A stretch of DNA of 64,000 nucleotides from Polydactylus sextarius (Eukaryota > Chordata > Actinopteri > Polynemidae), in assembly GCA_016801845.1 (NCBI GenBank), contig CM028918.1, positions 16,298,501-16,362,500 of the forward strand. The letters are read 5' to 3'. The translations under genes were made by a program, and so were the position numbers. Under the pieces are notes generated by a model. The model did not search any database. It saw only the letters and a list, made by a program, of their open reading frames with translations, and was not told the DNA's origin. Each line of letters begins with the position of its first letter. Within the stretch, counting starts at the first letter, position 1. Below are positions 23,529 through 35,300 of this stretch, in pieces.

Positions 23529-25134
23529 TCTTCCCTGCATGCAAACAGGCATCTGTACTGTCTCATAAATGATATACACCCTCTTTTAAACTACACTCCC
23601 AGCACAGCTTCGACAGACAAAAAGTGCCGCTGTAGCTTTTTTTCCTTTTTTTTTTCTTTTAAATTTGTTGCCACCTTGTGTTTTTCTACACCAGCTGTTT
23701 GGAGCTGAACAGGATTTATGTGCTACATTAACATTTTATATCTTATTTTATAACATTTGTATTTTTACTGGAGAAATGGCGCTTTCTGCAGAGTTTGTTG
23801 TTTCTTCTCTGCGACACGATTTCTGCAGAATAACATGTAGGAGGACTGAATTTGACTCTGGAGCTCAGCGAGAACTTGTCCTCTGATTAGCATAATAAAG
23901 GGTCACTTTTCTTGCCTTTGGCTATTTACAACAAACTGCACATATTTTACATGATTGGTCTCTGTATTCCAAAGCATTTCAGAAGTTCAGTCATTGATTT
24001 CCTACCTTGTAGGCACTCTTATTGATTTCCATTCAGTCACCACAGTGAGACATTCAACCTGCAAACATTTCAAACTAGACTGAACTCAGATATTCAGCTC
24101 TGTGAACATTTCTGTTACCGTCGTCAGGGTGTTTTTGTTGTGAGGTGCAACTGCTGAAGATTCACTATTGAAAACATACACTATAGATGTGTTCAAGGAC
24201 ATCCTGACTGATTTGAGCGTGAAAAAAAGCATGTCAGTAGAAAGATAAAGATCCGCATAGAAACAGAAGTGTAGCTTCCCCCACAAACAAAATTCAAAAC
24301 ACAGGAACTAATTGAAACTAATTGGTTTAACTTAATGGTTTGTTTACATCTGCAGTGTCTGTACTACAGATGGAAATGAGGCCTAAACAATTACAGTGAA
24401 TGACTAACTCTTCTTCACTCACATGTGTGCATGTACTTCAAATCTATATTATGTGAAAATCAAATAATGGGGCGTTAAAACATGTAAATCCTGTGGCAAA
24501 ACACAGAAACCTACAAAGAAACATGCTAGGAGACCAAGAGCAGTGTTTATAGTTTCAAAACAAAGAAGATGAACAACTGATGTCCAGCATTCATCTTGTA
24601 AAATACCAAAGAACAGGAAGTTAAAAACCTCTGTAAATCTTCTTTAAATAAAGTGACCTTTAAAAGCTCCCCAGTTGCTTTTAAAAGCCCCTCGCCATGG
24701 ACAGCAGAACACACACAAACACACACGCGCACACATATATACACACACACATACAAAAAAAGCAAAAACAAACACACAACACACAAACATAGTGACAAGT
24801 TAGAATCCAACACACAGAATGTGACATTTCTGACTGAACATCACCTTCAGTCATCGTTCAGTCCTGACTGATACAGGAAGTGAATCCTTCAAACCAAATG
24901 ACACACTCATTGTTTTCATACATTAAAATAAGGTTTATTACAGGTGAAGTCTGGCTCCAATGCTTGGGAGAGGATTAGTTACTTTATTGATCAATGAATG
25001 GTCCCGTTAAAATACAAAGTCTTTCGTAATGTCAGAAAATTGATGTAATTTCAACTTTTTCCACGTAATGTAACTTATAAACATAAATAATTACCCGGAA
25101 ACAAATCTTTCAAGGGGAAAAAATAAAAGTAAAA
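23525..25134. other. Intron 1, no recognised feature
   Basis: Intronic DNA with T-rich runs (23638-23660) and a CA-rich stretch (24710-24790). No exon or transposon is visible. Confidence 0.55.
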
Positions 25135-25387
25135 AAACTACAGTAATGTGCTTGCATAAGTCTGAACACCCTCTTATAACTGGGAATGTGACTGTGATTA
25201 AACCCAACTAAAGTTCAGCTGTTCTAGTAGTATTTATTTAATTGTATCTTACAGCAATAGCCAGGGACCACAAAGAGCACACAAAGCATCAAAGGGATTT
25301 CATTGTTGAAAGTTATCAGTCAGGAGAATGTATAAAAGATTTTCCAAGGCGTTAGATAAACCAGGAAGCACAATGAAGACCACTGCT
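25135..25387 (+). mobile_element. Tc1-like element, 5' end and N-terminal transposase fragment
   Basis: The segment from ACACCCTCTTATAACTGGGA onward is the 5' untranslated part of a fish Tc1-like element. It is followed by a transposase start region: about 25274-25330 reads HKEHTKHQRDFIVESYQSGE, and after a frameshift MYKRFSKALDKPGSTMKT (about 25328-25381). This is the paired helix-turn-helix DNA-binding start typical of Tc1 transposases. The coding match ends abruptly where the repeated segment 25388-25754 begins, so the rest of the transposase is missing. Confidence 0.75.
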
Positions 25388-25754
25388 GGCTCCCTGAGGT
25401 GCTTCCTACACTTTGGCTATGATCCCAGTGGGGCTCATTCATTGGTGCGACAGAAAATTTGTAGAAAGAGCACACAAGGTGGGAGAAAGCAATCATCAAA
25501 GCACTGGCTGGGGGGAAATTGATAAGACATAGAAATGGAGCTGTTGAAAATGATGGTTTCCATTACCTCTGATGACTGCAGTTAGTTTTCCAACCATTGC
25601 CAAAAAGTTGTCTGACTGACATTTTGAATGAATACACACAGGTGAAATGACATGCTGCGACTTGTCAGTACCACACCAGAGTTTCAGTACAAATACCAAA
25701 ACAATATTTTTTGGTACATTACATCGTGGAATGTAAACATGCTTTCACACTCTG
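25388..25754. repeat. Direct repeat copy 1 (before exon 2)
   Basis: Aligned with 28958-29341 in the same orientation. Shared runs include GAGGTGCTTCCTACACTTTG, GACAGAAAATTTGTAGAAAG, GATGGTTTCCATTACCTCTG, ATGACTGCAGTTAGTTT and ACCACACCAGAGTTTCAGTA. Scattered substitutions and small indels separate the copies. The function and family are unknown to me. It may be an interspersed repeat. Confidence 0.9.
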
Positions 25755-25972
25755 ATCACAGCTGTTTCTGCACTAGAGTTACATAACTGATATGCCAGGA
25801 TGAACATAGACATTATTACTGGGACCAGTAAAGTAAAGTGTAATTTATCAAGGACAAAATGCTCCAGTATGTGAATTTGTTGCTTTGCCCTGATTTCATT
25901 ACTGTAAATTGCATATTTTCACCACATGAAGTAAAAATATCAAGAGATTAATCGATGTTGCTTGATTGACAG
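25755..25972. other. galnt14: End of intron 1 with acceptor region
   Basis: AT-rich and ending TTGCTTGATTGACAG before exon 2. The polypyrimidine tract is weak. A second AG (25978-25979, in TTTCAG) lies 7 bases further on and would shift the frame. Confidence 0.6.
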
Positions 25973-26142
25973 ATTTCAGATGCAGAGTGGGAGGACATGT
26001 TGGAGGGTTTTGATGAGCGGAGTTACCTGAATGCTCGACGCTGGAAGCCCGGTGATGACCCGTACACCCTGTATGCCTTCAACCAGAGAGAGAGTGAACG
26101 TATCCCCAGCAACCGAGCACTGAGGGACACAAGACATTACAG
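25973..26142 (+). CDS. galnt14: galnt14 exon 2: end of stem and pre-catalytic conserved segment
   Basis: Internal exon of 170 bases coding 56 residues plus two bases. Seen, in order: ISDAEWEDMLEGFDERSYLN, then ARRWKPGDDPYTLYAFNQRE, then SERIPSNRALRDTRHYR. Known: human GALNT14 has SDADWDDL, FDERRYLNAKKW, YAFNQRESERISSNRAIPDTRH at the same place. The FNQ-ES/R...D-RH signature sits just before the GT-A catalytic domain across this family, and the FDER-YLNA form separates GALNT14 from GALNT16. The start was chosen because the acceptor at 25971-25972 is in phase 0 with exon 1; using TTTCAG at 25979 would break the frame. The end is TACAG|GTACAAAT, phase 2, so the next exon should complete an Arg codon. 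The catalytic DxH motif and ricin-type lectin domain are not in this window. Confidence 0.94.
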
Positions 26143-28471
26143 GTACAAATACACACACAGTACACAGAATAAAGCTGTAAACAGTGTATACACACAGACA
26201 TGCTAGAAAGCCACAAAAAAATGAAACTTTTGTTTTTAATTTGTGTAGATTGGTTCAAGAAAATCTGAAACCTGTGTGGCAAACTTTATCTGTAGAGTCT
26301 GCGACAGCAGCAGGCAGTGTTCAACTCGACCTCTGGAGGAATCTGTTTATTATTACACACACTCGACAGTGTGATGTATGGATCTGTCCAGAGGGTACCG
26401 CATAGAAGTAAAGCTTATCAGTACACACACTAACTCAAACTGCAGCAGCCTGCAGGCATAAACAAACACATCAAAAAACACATGTCATGCTACAGACCAG
26501 CTCACTGTGTTACAGGTATGCACACACACACGGAGTAAAACAGTACCTTGTGATTAATCCTCTCTCCATGCTAAAACAAATTTAGATTATGGAACTAAAC
26601 GCGTTTTCATAGAGAAAGCACCAAATTACTATCCGCCTGTCTGCTAAGAAATTAAATTAAACACCAAAATAGAAATCCTCTTAGTGGAGCGGCATCCTCG
26701 TCTGTCGGAAAAACGCTCAGCAGGAAGATAAGGATTGCAGCGCTTTGACAACAGCTGCCTGCTTACACGTTTCAGCAGATAAAAACTTCCAGGCACTTGT
26801 GGAAAGCATGCAGAGGTCCAGTGTAGCTGCGATCTCATAGACACACACACACACTTCCCATGATGCTCTCAGCAATGATCTCTTCTACCACTTTGATCTT
26901 CTGTTACACTTTTTACACTGTGGAATTTCTTTTTATAGTTTGTGTCATATATGGTGATATGTGCATGGTTTTTCACAGGATTACATCAGTGTATTCCCCG
27001 TCCAGGTCTGATGAATGATTCAACATGTTTACAGAAGGATGTTCATTTTATTATTGAATGTATCTCTTAGTCTTTTTTATTTTTATTTGACTTTCTTTAT
27101 TTGCCTTGAGTCTGGAAACTAATGGAAAATCAGTCACTCATTTCTACACCGAATTGAAAAACCAAATACATATATATTATACACCTGCCTTGTGAGTTAG
27201 ATATTCAGGGCTAAGGCGTTTTGTTTTTACATCAGACAGAAATATTCAAGATGTGTGGTTCATGAATTTGTACATATTTACACTAAAATTCAAGCTGACA
27301 TATTTAATATTTGTATAATTTTGGGATCCTTTAAAAGAATAAATTCTATGATTTGGGGCAAAGTTTATGATGATAACCTCAAGTGTCTGGTAATATTTTA
27401 TATTCAACAGCTGAAAATTAATCTTACTAACATGTATTGCCTGTTTGGCCGAGCAGCTAAAGTCTTATTCCTCTGTGTTAAAAATCCAACACTAAAATCT
27501 ATTATTTGTCTATTGTCTATCTATTAGGTATGTTATGAGCTGTTTTATAGAGTTTGATCTGAGGAACCAGTGGGCTTGGGGCTGAGAGACAGACAGAATT
27601 AGAAAGTCACAAATTATCATAGTGTGTTGATCACATTATGTGTTTATGGTCTCCTCGGTGGATTTGTAGATATCTAACTGTATAGATCTGGACCCTCTTT
27701 ATCTATTAAAGAGGTTGATATTCTATATTTTTAGCAGGAAGAAATATAGTAAATGCTGTTTTCGTCAAAATGTGTAGATTTCATTTCAGAGATGGGATTG
27801 TTTTGTCTTTAGTGGCTTGGAGTCATCTGATAATGTGTAAACTGTGTAAACTTGGTCTTTAACATCTGTTGTAGGGTTTTGGAGTTTTTTCTACGCATTC
27901 TGGAGCTGCAGAAGTACAGAAAAAATAGATGAATGCAGCTGGATCATCCATTTTCTAGTAGTGACAATGTTGCTTTCAGCTGATGTTTGGTGTGTGATTA
28001 AAGGTTATCAGGCAGCTCAGTGACCCAGCTCTCTAATAGGAAGCTGCATGTGGGTGTTAATTGGGTGGCTGTTTGTTCTGGCAGTTACAGTGAACATGAG
28101 TAAGTCCTGGATGGTTGATGCTGCGGCTGGTGGTGGTGAGCACAGTGGGTTACTGCTCCACGACTCATGTAGGAAGCTAAAATCTGTTAGAATAACTGGC
28201 ATGTACATTGCTCTGCGTGTGCGGGAAGTGTACGACATTTTGAAGATGCATCCCGCAGATGATGGGATGTATGATGTTGACTCAGGCAATGCTGCTTCTA
28301 GCACTGCGTGTCTTGAATTGTGTGTGAAAGTGTGTCTACGCATCCATATGTGTACGCTAATGTGCGTAAATGCTTGTGGTGTCGATTGCCTGCATCATCT
28401 GCTGTGTTTCCGGAGGAGGGAAATTTGCTGTTGAGCTGACATAAGGCAGCTGACAAATGCATGTGTCTGTA
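26143..28471. other. Intron 2, no recognised element
   Basis: CA-rich pieces at 26150-26200 and 26520-26532, otherwise ordinary intronic DNA. An open frame of 128 codons (28048-28434) starts at an ATG and overlaps a 108-codon frame on the other strand. Neither shows a family motif, and I do not call a gene. Confidence 0.5.
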
Positions 28472-28525
28472 TGTGTGTGTGTGTGTGTGTGTTTGTGTGT
28501 GTGTGTATGTGTGTGTGTGTGTTTG
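28472..28525. repeat. GT microsatellite (imperfect)
   Basis: GT runs broken by TTT and A. Confidence 0.92.
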
Positions 28526-28656
28526 ACAGCAAAAGTGAGAAGTGTGTGTAGGAGGGGGGAAACCAGGGATACGCTTACACATTAATCTAGCAGTGAGGTA
28601 GGGGGCTGATAGTGCTCATTTATCTCGGATAGGACATGAAGAGTGCATGTGTTAGT

Positions 28657-28660
<4 letters not shown>

Positions 28661-28727
<67 letters not shown>

Positions 28728-28754
28728 TGTGAGAGAGAGAGAGAGAGAGAGAGA
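28661..28754. repeat. Compound GT-GA microsatellite
   Basis: About 65 bases of GT, then GAGTGT, then about 24 bases of GA. Confidence 0.96.
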
Positions 28755-28957
28755 CAGTGTGGATGAGGGTGGTTTGCTGTTACTGTATATGATTATCTGT
28801 TAACTCGGTTACCATGTAGCTGTAGAGCTCAGGAGTGCTTGGCAGGGAAAATGATAGCACCTCGTTCTCTGGTAGGAGAGAGAGAAAAAAAAACTGCAGT
28901 GAAATCCTTGACTGAAGCCACTGGGGGTTTGTATTCTTAGAAACATCTTTGACTGTG

Positions 28958-29341
28958 GGCTCGCTGAGGTGCTTCCTACACTTTGGCTATGATCCCGATG
29001 GGGAGCACTCGGTGGTGTGACAGAAAATTTGTAGAAAGAGCACAAAAAGTGTTAGAAAGCAATTGTCAAAGGACTGGCTGGAGGAAATTAGATAAGACAT
29101 GGAAATGGAGATGTTGAAAATGATGGTTTCCATTACCTCTGATGACTGCAGTTAGTTTCCCAAGCAGCGTCAAAGTTGTTTGACTGACATTTTATGTGAA
29201 TACACACGGGTGAAATGACATGTTGTGACTTGTCAGTACCACACCAGAGTTTCAGTACAAATACCAAAATAATATTACAATAAATATTATTACAGTATCA
29301 CAATATTACATTATGGAATGTAAACATGTTTTTATGCTCTG
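28958..29341. repeat. Direct repeat copy 2 (after exon 2)
   Basis: Same-orientation partner of 25388-25754, offset by about 3.57 kb. It has an extra AT-rich insertion (about 29276-29306, TATTACAATA-like) relative to copy 1. Unlike copy 1, it is not next to a Tc1 fragment. Confidence 0.9.
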
Positions 29342-29379
29342 CTGCACAGACAACTTGGAGGAGGAATAATGTTTCAGGT

Positions 29380-29560
29380 CCATTCTTGTGAACACAATAT
29401 CTCAAAAACACCTTGAGGGAATCAAATTCAAATTTGGCACAATTGTTCACTTGGACTCCATCGTGAACTGATTAGATTTTGGTGGTCAAAGGTGAAAGTT
29501 ACTGTCACCTCAAAAGTGAGTTTACCTGCCACTGGACAGGTCGGTGGAGATCTACAAATA
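29380..29560. repeat. Dispersed repeat family, copy c
   Basis: Well preserved core: ATCTCAAAAACACCTTGAGG, GAATCAAATTCAAATTTGGC, TGTTCACTTGGACTCCATCG, TGAACTGATTAGATTTTGGT, GGTCAAAGGTGAAAGTTACT. Confidence 0.7.
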
Positions 29561-30512
29561 TAAGGTGGTCATTCTACTTCTGCATCTGTGTTAGGTTTTA
29601 GTCTTGCCTGCTTCAAATATGTCTTTAAAAAACAGCATTATCATTTAAATGAGGAAAAGAAAAAAAAAAAACAATCAAGGGGGACGGCTAAGAATCGGAC
29701 CAAGAATTCATTACAGACTTGTGATATTTGACAATTTCCATTACTCAATATTACAAAAACAAGGCCTGCTATTCAACCAGATAAATCTTATAATTTGGCT
29801 CCCAAATGTTGTTATTTCACTCCAAGATTAACTCTATTTTTGAGCAAGTTGCATTTGCAGGTGAAACATGAGGTACATTTTGATGTGTTTCTTGGCTGGT
29901 CTATGTGACAGTAAGGTTGTTTCTTAGTACCCGTCCTGTGTGACAGCTCAGACAGATTGATGTCAAAACATACCGATCTCCGGTGGTTTCGCTTATTTTT
30001 CCTTCAGAGCTTCTCCTTTCTCTCCCGCTGATATGAGTGATATAGGCATAAATTGTCATTTGGGCTTCGGTTAAAATATTCTACTCAAGCAGATGTACCT
30101 TTGCCTCGATCTGTGCTGCTTAATGCAGATTTGTATCTATCTGTTTTTCACATCTGCCCATTTGCTTTTATATATTCATACATGCCAGCTTATAAATATG
30201 TCAAGTCACTGCAGCTAGATGCCATAATTTACCCAGTTTACTTCAGAATATGTGCACTTTACCCTGCAATAACAAAGTAATGCCAAGATTATTATAACAA
30301 TCTTATCCAATGGGAATATCAGGGTAAAAACAGATTTTAATATTTTTCTTCTCAGTCATTATCCTCATAAGCCCCATTTGTCCTTCTTACAAATATGAAG
30401 CCATGCAGTCACAGAAATATTTTGACACTGCTACTAAAATGGTTCAGTATTTGGAGAATGTCCATCAGCATTTTCTCTCTCTTTATCTTAATTAGGACAT
30501 TATGTTATCTTG
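29561..30512. other. Intron 2, no recognised feature
   Basis: AT-rich intronic DNA. Two short open frames (60 and 75 codons) have no domain. Confidence 0.55.
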
Positions 30513-30957
30513 CTAGCCTGGCTGTTGCACCAAGCTCATAGACTGAGCTTGAACTGGCAAAGATCCCATAGATGGGAAGTTCACAGGCAGGATCAACAGG
30601 CGTCTATCAGATACCTCTATGTACTACTGGACAGAGCTACAACCAATCAGACCACTGATTCTGACGGCGAGTAGCAACAGAACAGAAAGAAAACTCACTG
30701 TTAACATCTCTTAAAACAGCAGCTACAGCTCGAATGATTATCGCTCCTCCACAACCGCCATGTTGGCTGAAACAAATATGTCTGAGGTCACTTAACTAGT
30801 GCGTCATCACATTAAACCTGCACCGGCATATAATCTTGTTTTTCATTGGTTCCCGAGTTTTCAAGATTGGGAAGAACCGGGAATAGGCAGGTGGCCAGAC
30901 TGACTTGAACGCGAAATTCAATGTAGCGTCACAGGCAGTATGGATGGGCCCAGGCTA
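30513..30957. mobile_element. Non-autonomous DNA transposon (MITE) with short TIRs
   Basis: Ends are CTAGCCTGG on the left and CCCAGGCTA on the right, giving an inverted TAGCCTGG/CCAGGCTA pair. The flanks TTATCTTG (30505-30512) and TTATCTCA (30958-30965) fit a slightly decayed 8-base target duplication, which suggests an hAT-type origin. The 445-base interior has no transposase. It includes CAACCGCCATGTTGGCTGAA (30746-30765). Confidence 0.65.
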
Positions 30958-31149
30958 TTATCTCACATCTAATTCACGTATTTGCCTTCTGTGATCTAAA
31001 CAAGACCAAAAACATTTCAAGTTTCATAAGAAACACCTCATATACGGTTTAAACAAGACACAAACAGCAGACATGCTGGCAGGTTAGCACTCTGAATTGA
31101 AGCTCCAGTAGAGGAAGCCACAGCAGGTTTAGAAGCTCCTGCAGGTCTG

Positions 31150-31330
31150 TTATTTTCTCAGTGGGGAAACAGTAACTTAAGGATTAGACGATCAAGCCTT
31201 TGACCTGAAGCTGCTGGGTTGGACTCCATATTGCCTGCAGGTGAGAAGAAATCGTGCAAGACTCATAACCACTGACAGTAAGAGACTGTGGCTGCACTAG
31301 GCAGCCTCCACAGGGTTCAGGTATAATTTC
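31150..31330 (+). mobile_element. Possible tRNA-derived SINE fragment
   Basis: GGTTGGACTCC (31217-31227) resembles a Pol III B box (GGTTCGANTCC). It is preceded by TTTGACCTGAAGCTGCTG and, about 35 bases upstream, AGTAACTTAAGGATTAG, in the order and spacing of a tRNA-like SINE head. The right side has no clear LINE-like tail, and the A box is weak. Confidence 0.45.
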
Positions 31331-31934
31331 CTCTGTCTGTGGTCTTATTATGTGTTGCTTTCAAGAAACTTCTTCCTCCTGATTTTAAATTAGACATTTG
31401 TTCAGGAACTTGCTCTGCAGTTTTACCACAAATGTTAGAGTTTTAGTTCCAAGTGCAAATAAATGGAAGTGACATCTGTTTGCATTTTGGTTGTTTCATT
31501 GTGTTTACTTTACTTTTTATTGTGAGAAGGAAGACAAGCTTGATTTTTAGGAACCTACTAGCAGGTAGATCATAATACCAATTGGTTTCTGTAAATGTTT
31601 TGTTAAAGGGACTTAGAGTCATATTAAAACTTTAAAGTCTTTTTCCCATCAAAGTGCAAAGCTGATGAATATTATCTAAACATGGGCAGCATCACTTCTT
31701 GTTGCTTCATTAAGTACAATACTTTATGGTCAGAACTGAAACTTGAAGTTAATGAACTGAACTTGAACTTAATAAAATGTTTTTACTTAGGTGTTTGGTT
31801 ATAACACACAAAGTATAAAGATTTTCTATTAAAATGTTACTTTTATGCCATCTGTAACAATGTGTGAGCCAACTTGCCCCAGTAGCCAGGAAAGACAACA
31901 GCAAGTGGTTGTCTTTCAACAAAAAATGGCATTA
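31331..31934. other. Intron 2, no recognised feature
   Basis: AT-rich intronic DNA. Nothing identified. Confidence 0.55.
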
Positions 31935-32100
31935 TGTTCTAGGTGGTGTGTGGGTGTGTTATCACAGTAACACCCTAATGAAATTTCATTACATTTAGCA
32001 CAAACATTTACTTGGACTCAAGGATGAAGATTTTGGTGGTCAAAGGACAAAGGTCACTTTAACTGTACTTGCTGCACTGCTTAGTGGAGGTGTAAAACTG
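31935..32100. repeat. Dispersed repeat family, copy d
   Basis: ACATTTACTTGGACTCAAGG, ATGAAGATTTTGGTGGTCAA and AGGACAAAGGTCACTTTAAC follow the same order as copies b and c. Confidence 0.65.
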
Positions 32101-32194
32101 TTGGGCTGTAATTCAATTTTTTTGGGGAGAGGGGAGACAGAGTGTCCAGGATGTTACTGCTTCTTACGTGCTCTGTCGCGATTTCAAGTAGACA

Positions 32195-32395
32195 GGAGAA
32201 AAAAGGATGTGAAGAAGCAGATGAGAGGAGAGTTACAAATGGCTTAGGGAAAGATGGGGAGATTGAAGAGAGAGCGTGGTTGTAAGAGAAAGAGAGGGAG
32301 AGAAAAGTCAAGAGGAGATTAGGAGAAGGAGAAAAGGAGAGGTGGAGGTTTAAGAGCAGGAGGGGAGAAGATGGGGGAGATGCCACAAGCTGCTG
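32195..32395. repeat. Purine-rich (GA) tract
   Basis: GA-biased + strand. It produces Ser/Pro/Leu-rich open frames on the minus strand that are compositional. Confidence 0.7.
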
Positions 32396-35300
32396 AGAGG
32401 AAAGATAATTGCCACATGCAGAGCTTGAGAGGCTGTATGTGTATGTGTGTACGTGTGCAAGCGTGTATGTGTGTATAAACTACTCCACTCCAGTGCTCTG
32501 CTATTATCTCAGTGAACAATGGAACCTCCCTCCGTCTGCTTCTCGACAAACAGACAGTCTATAAGCCCAACAGGCGCTTCACTGCAGGGATTAGATCCAA
32601 GCATGAAGACAATGGTGCCGATACAGGATGGAGAGGAAACATGTTCTACTGTACAACACAATGGGTTGATATGGCAACACAAAAGTCGTTAAGAAAAATG
32701 TTCAAATGTGAGACAAATGAAAACATGGGGGAACAGTGTCGGAGAATATACAATAAATGGTGCACAGGGCAACAAAACTTACACAATACCGAGTAAGAAA
32801 CACAATGTCATGAAACTTTGGTGAAGGTGCAGTGATAAGAAAAGGAGCTTGGGTCCCTTTGTCTCTGAGTGTATTGTTTCACTATCCTCACATCCAGAAT
32901 ATGTGACATAAACTTATTTTGCAGGTTGCAGAGGAACACACTCCTCTGAAATCTTGTTTGGTTATCAAATGCTCACAGTAGCTTTGAAAGGAAACTCGGA
33001 AGAGTTTGCAGAGACTGCAGCTTGTAGCTTGTCAGCTTTGGTCCTCAACAGTTTCAACAGATTACAACAGTGATTCACTTTCACTGTAGAAACATTTCTC
33101 TCCTGCAGCAGCTGCTTCTCCACAGTTCGTCTAGTTGGTTTCAGTCAGTCAGCAGTTTGTGTTAGGTGTTTAAATGTGTTTGTCATAATTAACACACGTG
33201 AACATTACTGTTTGTGCAAAATTAATGATTAATTAATGAACTGACAAAACTGCTGATGTTGTATATAGTTGTGTTGCATTAGTTCTTTAACTGGGACTGT
33301 GTGGTTAGAGCTGATGGTTGGAGGTTGTGCTCTTCTCCAAAGTGTCTTCTCTCTTCTCTGATTATTTTCTAAAGTTACTGCAACATATGAAGTAAACCAC
33401 ACAACAAATATGCTGATAGTTGGTCAAGCATTTGCTTTGTAAGGCGGTGGCATCAAACTTAAGAGCTTTATCGTTTGTTTTGTCCTCTACTAACGACGCA
33501 CATTAAATGCTTATACTTTGGGTGTGGAGAAGTGATACTTAATTAAAGACATAACATAAAAAGAACATAATTTATCAATACCATTTCCAAAGCGTCTTTT
33601 TCTTGTCACCAGTTTGAGACTAATATTAAAAGGATGTAAAATGCTGTACAATCATCCCCTCTCTCTCCTCTGAGCCGTACAACACACCACCTTACACACA
33701 TTTGTCATTTCCTTTGTTTTGCAAAGATCGGAGATGTAATAATGCTCCAGTGTTTTGTTTGTCATTGCCAACATGGAGGCATCCTAGTAACTATCAGCAA
33801 CCAGAGATAGGCCTGCACTGTGGGGGAAAAAATCAATAGTCCACTGAGTTGGTTACTGATTATTTCACTTCATTCTGTGACCCAGCCAGCCTTGATTGTG
33901 TATCAGTGCCTAGATCATGCAGCTAGTCAGTGACCCCATCCGTGTGTTTGTGTATTTGTATCTGCAGAGTGTAAGTGTGTGTGTGTTGTGCGTACACGCT
34001 GGCGTCAGCATTCTTTCACACTCAGTCAACCACTTAGTCATGTTTCCATGAATCAGAACACGCAGCTAAACATTAATCACTGTACTGGCTTAGTTGCCTC
34101 CTACACTGGCTCTCCTCATCCCTCTCAGATTAACAACCTCATCTCAAAAAAAAAGAAAAGAAAAAAAAAACAAAAAACAAAACCCTGAACTCTGACACTA
34201 TTTTCCCTTGTCAAGCTTGTTTACTTGATTACCTGCTTCAACGATGAATCGATGAATGATTCTGGTATCACAAGCAGATGAAGGACACAGAAAACCTCCT
34301 TGAGGCTCAGATTTACTTATTTGCTGTAAACCAATGTTCTGCCAAGGATCTGACAACACACACTTGACCTCTAAAAACTGCCAATCCCTGCATTACTTTA
34401 TTTGCCTCATTTCACTAAATAAAGGTTTCATAATTTGCGAGATAGCTATAGAGTAGACATCTGGACATGCTGTCGTTTCAACCAGTCTGGTGGCAGACAC
34501 CTAAATTAAATAAATATAAATAAACACCCACATCTAAGACTTGCTTCACTGACCTAGCTAAATCTGATGATGTGCTAATTGATAAGACTTTGAAATGATA
34601 GAAATGTCACAGGGATGTCACACAGGAAGCTAGTGACCACAAATAGACAGAAAAATGGTGACAAATGTGGTTGTGACATCATTCCAGTACTAATGCAAAC
34701 TTCTTAATAAAATAAGATTAAAAAAAAAATGTAAAAAAAAATGATAAAAAAAATGTTATAAAACTATAAAAATAAACTATATAACTATAAAAAGGGCTAG
34801 TCTATAGAAATGAGATGAGCGAGTGAATGAACATAACAGTAATAATCAGCCAATAATTAATAATCAAATGGGCCGACCGATTAATTGTTAGGGTCCTAGC
34901 GGAAATGCAGAAACAGCAGCTCTTATCTAATTAACATGTTCCCTTAATCAACATGATGAATGTTAACTGTTCCCGGCAACCACTGCTGCTGTCTGCCAAG
35001 ATGACCCAAACCAGAGCTCACTGTGTCAGTGGCTCTTCATCTTTTCAGTTCAAAGCGAGACTGAAAATCACACTTAGTTGTCATTTCTTTTTCACTGTAT
35101 TATTTCGTCTGACACGTCCATGTGAGCTTTTCCTCTAAAGAGATGGGATGAAGGGATCGATTGCATTTTCAGGAGACACATAAAATTCGAAGCTGTTGAA
35201 TTTTATCCCCACTCATCAACATTATTGGGATTATGTCCACATTCCTTTCATTGGCTCATATATTTTATCTATGGAAACAAATGTAAAAACATCCAAAATA

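Larger units (their letters stand above)
2820..25972 (+). other. galnt14: galnt14 intron 1 (about 23.2 kb)
   Basis: It starts GTGAAG and ends GATTGACAG. No additional coding exon was recognised. It contains many CA/GT and GA microsatellites, an antisense LINE fragment, an antisense Tc1 fossil, strand-asymmetric purine/pyrimidine tracts, at least two copies of a dispersed repeat (9085-9300, 10720-10860), a 5' Tc1 fragment and, about 220 bases before exon 2, one copy of a segment repeated after exon 2. Confidence 0.8.

Noticed and set aside
27425..27460. GGCCGAGCAGCTAAAGTCTT resembling a tRNA D-arm
   Set aside because: No matching anticodon, T-arm or acceptor stem at tRNA spacing.
28048..28434. 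128-codon open frame with an ATG
   Set aside because: No recognisable family, overlaps a 108-codon frame on the other strand, and ends in GT-rich sequence. It could only be kept with transcript or homology support.
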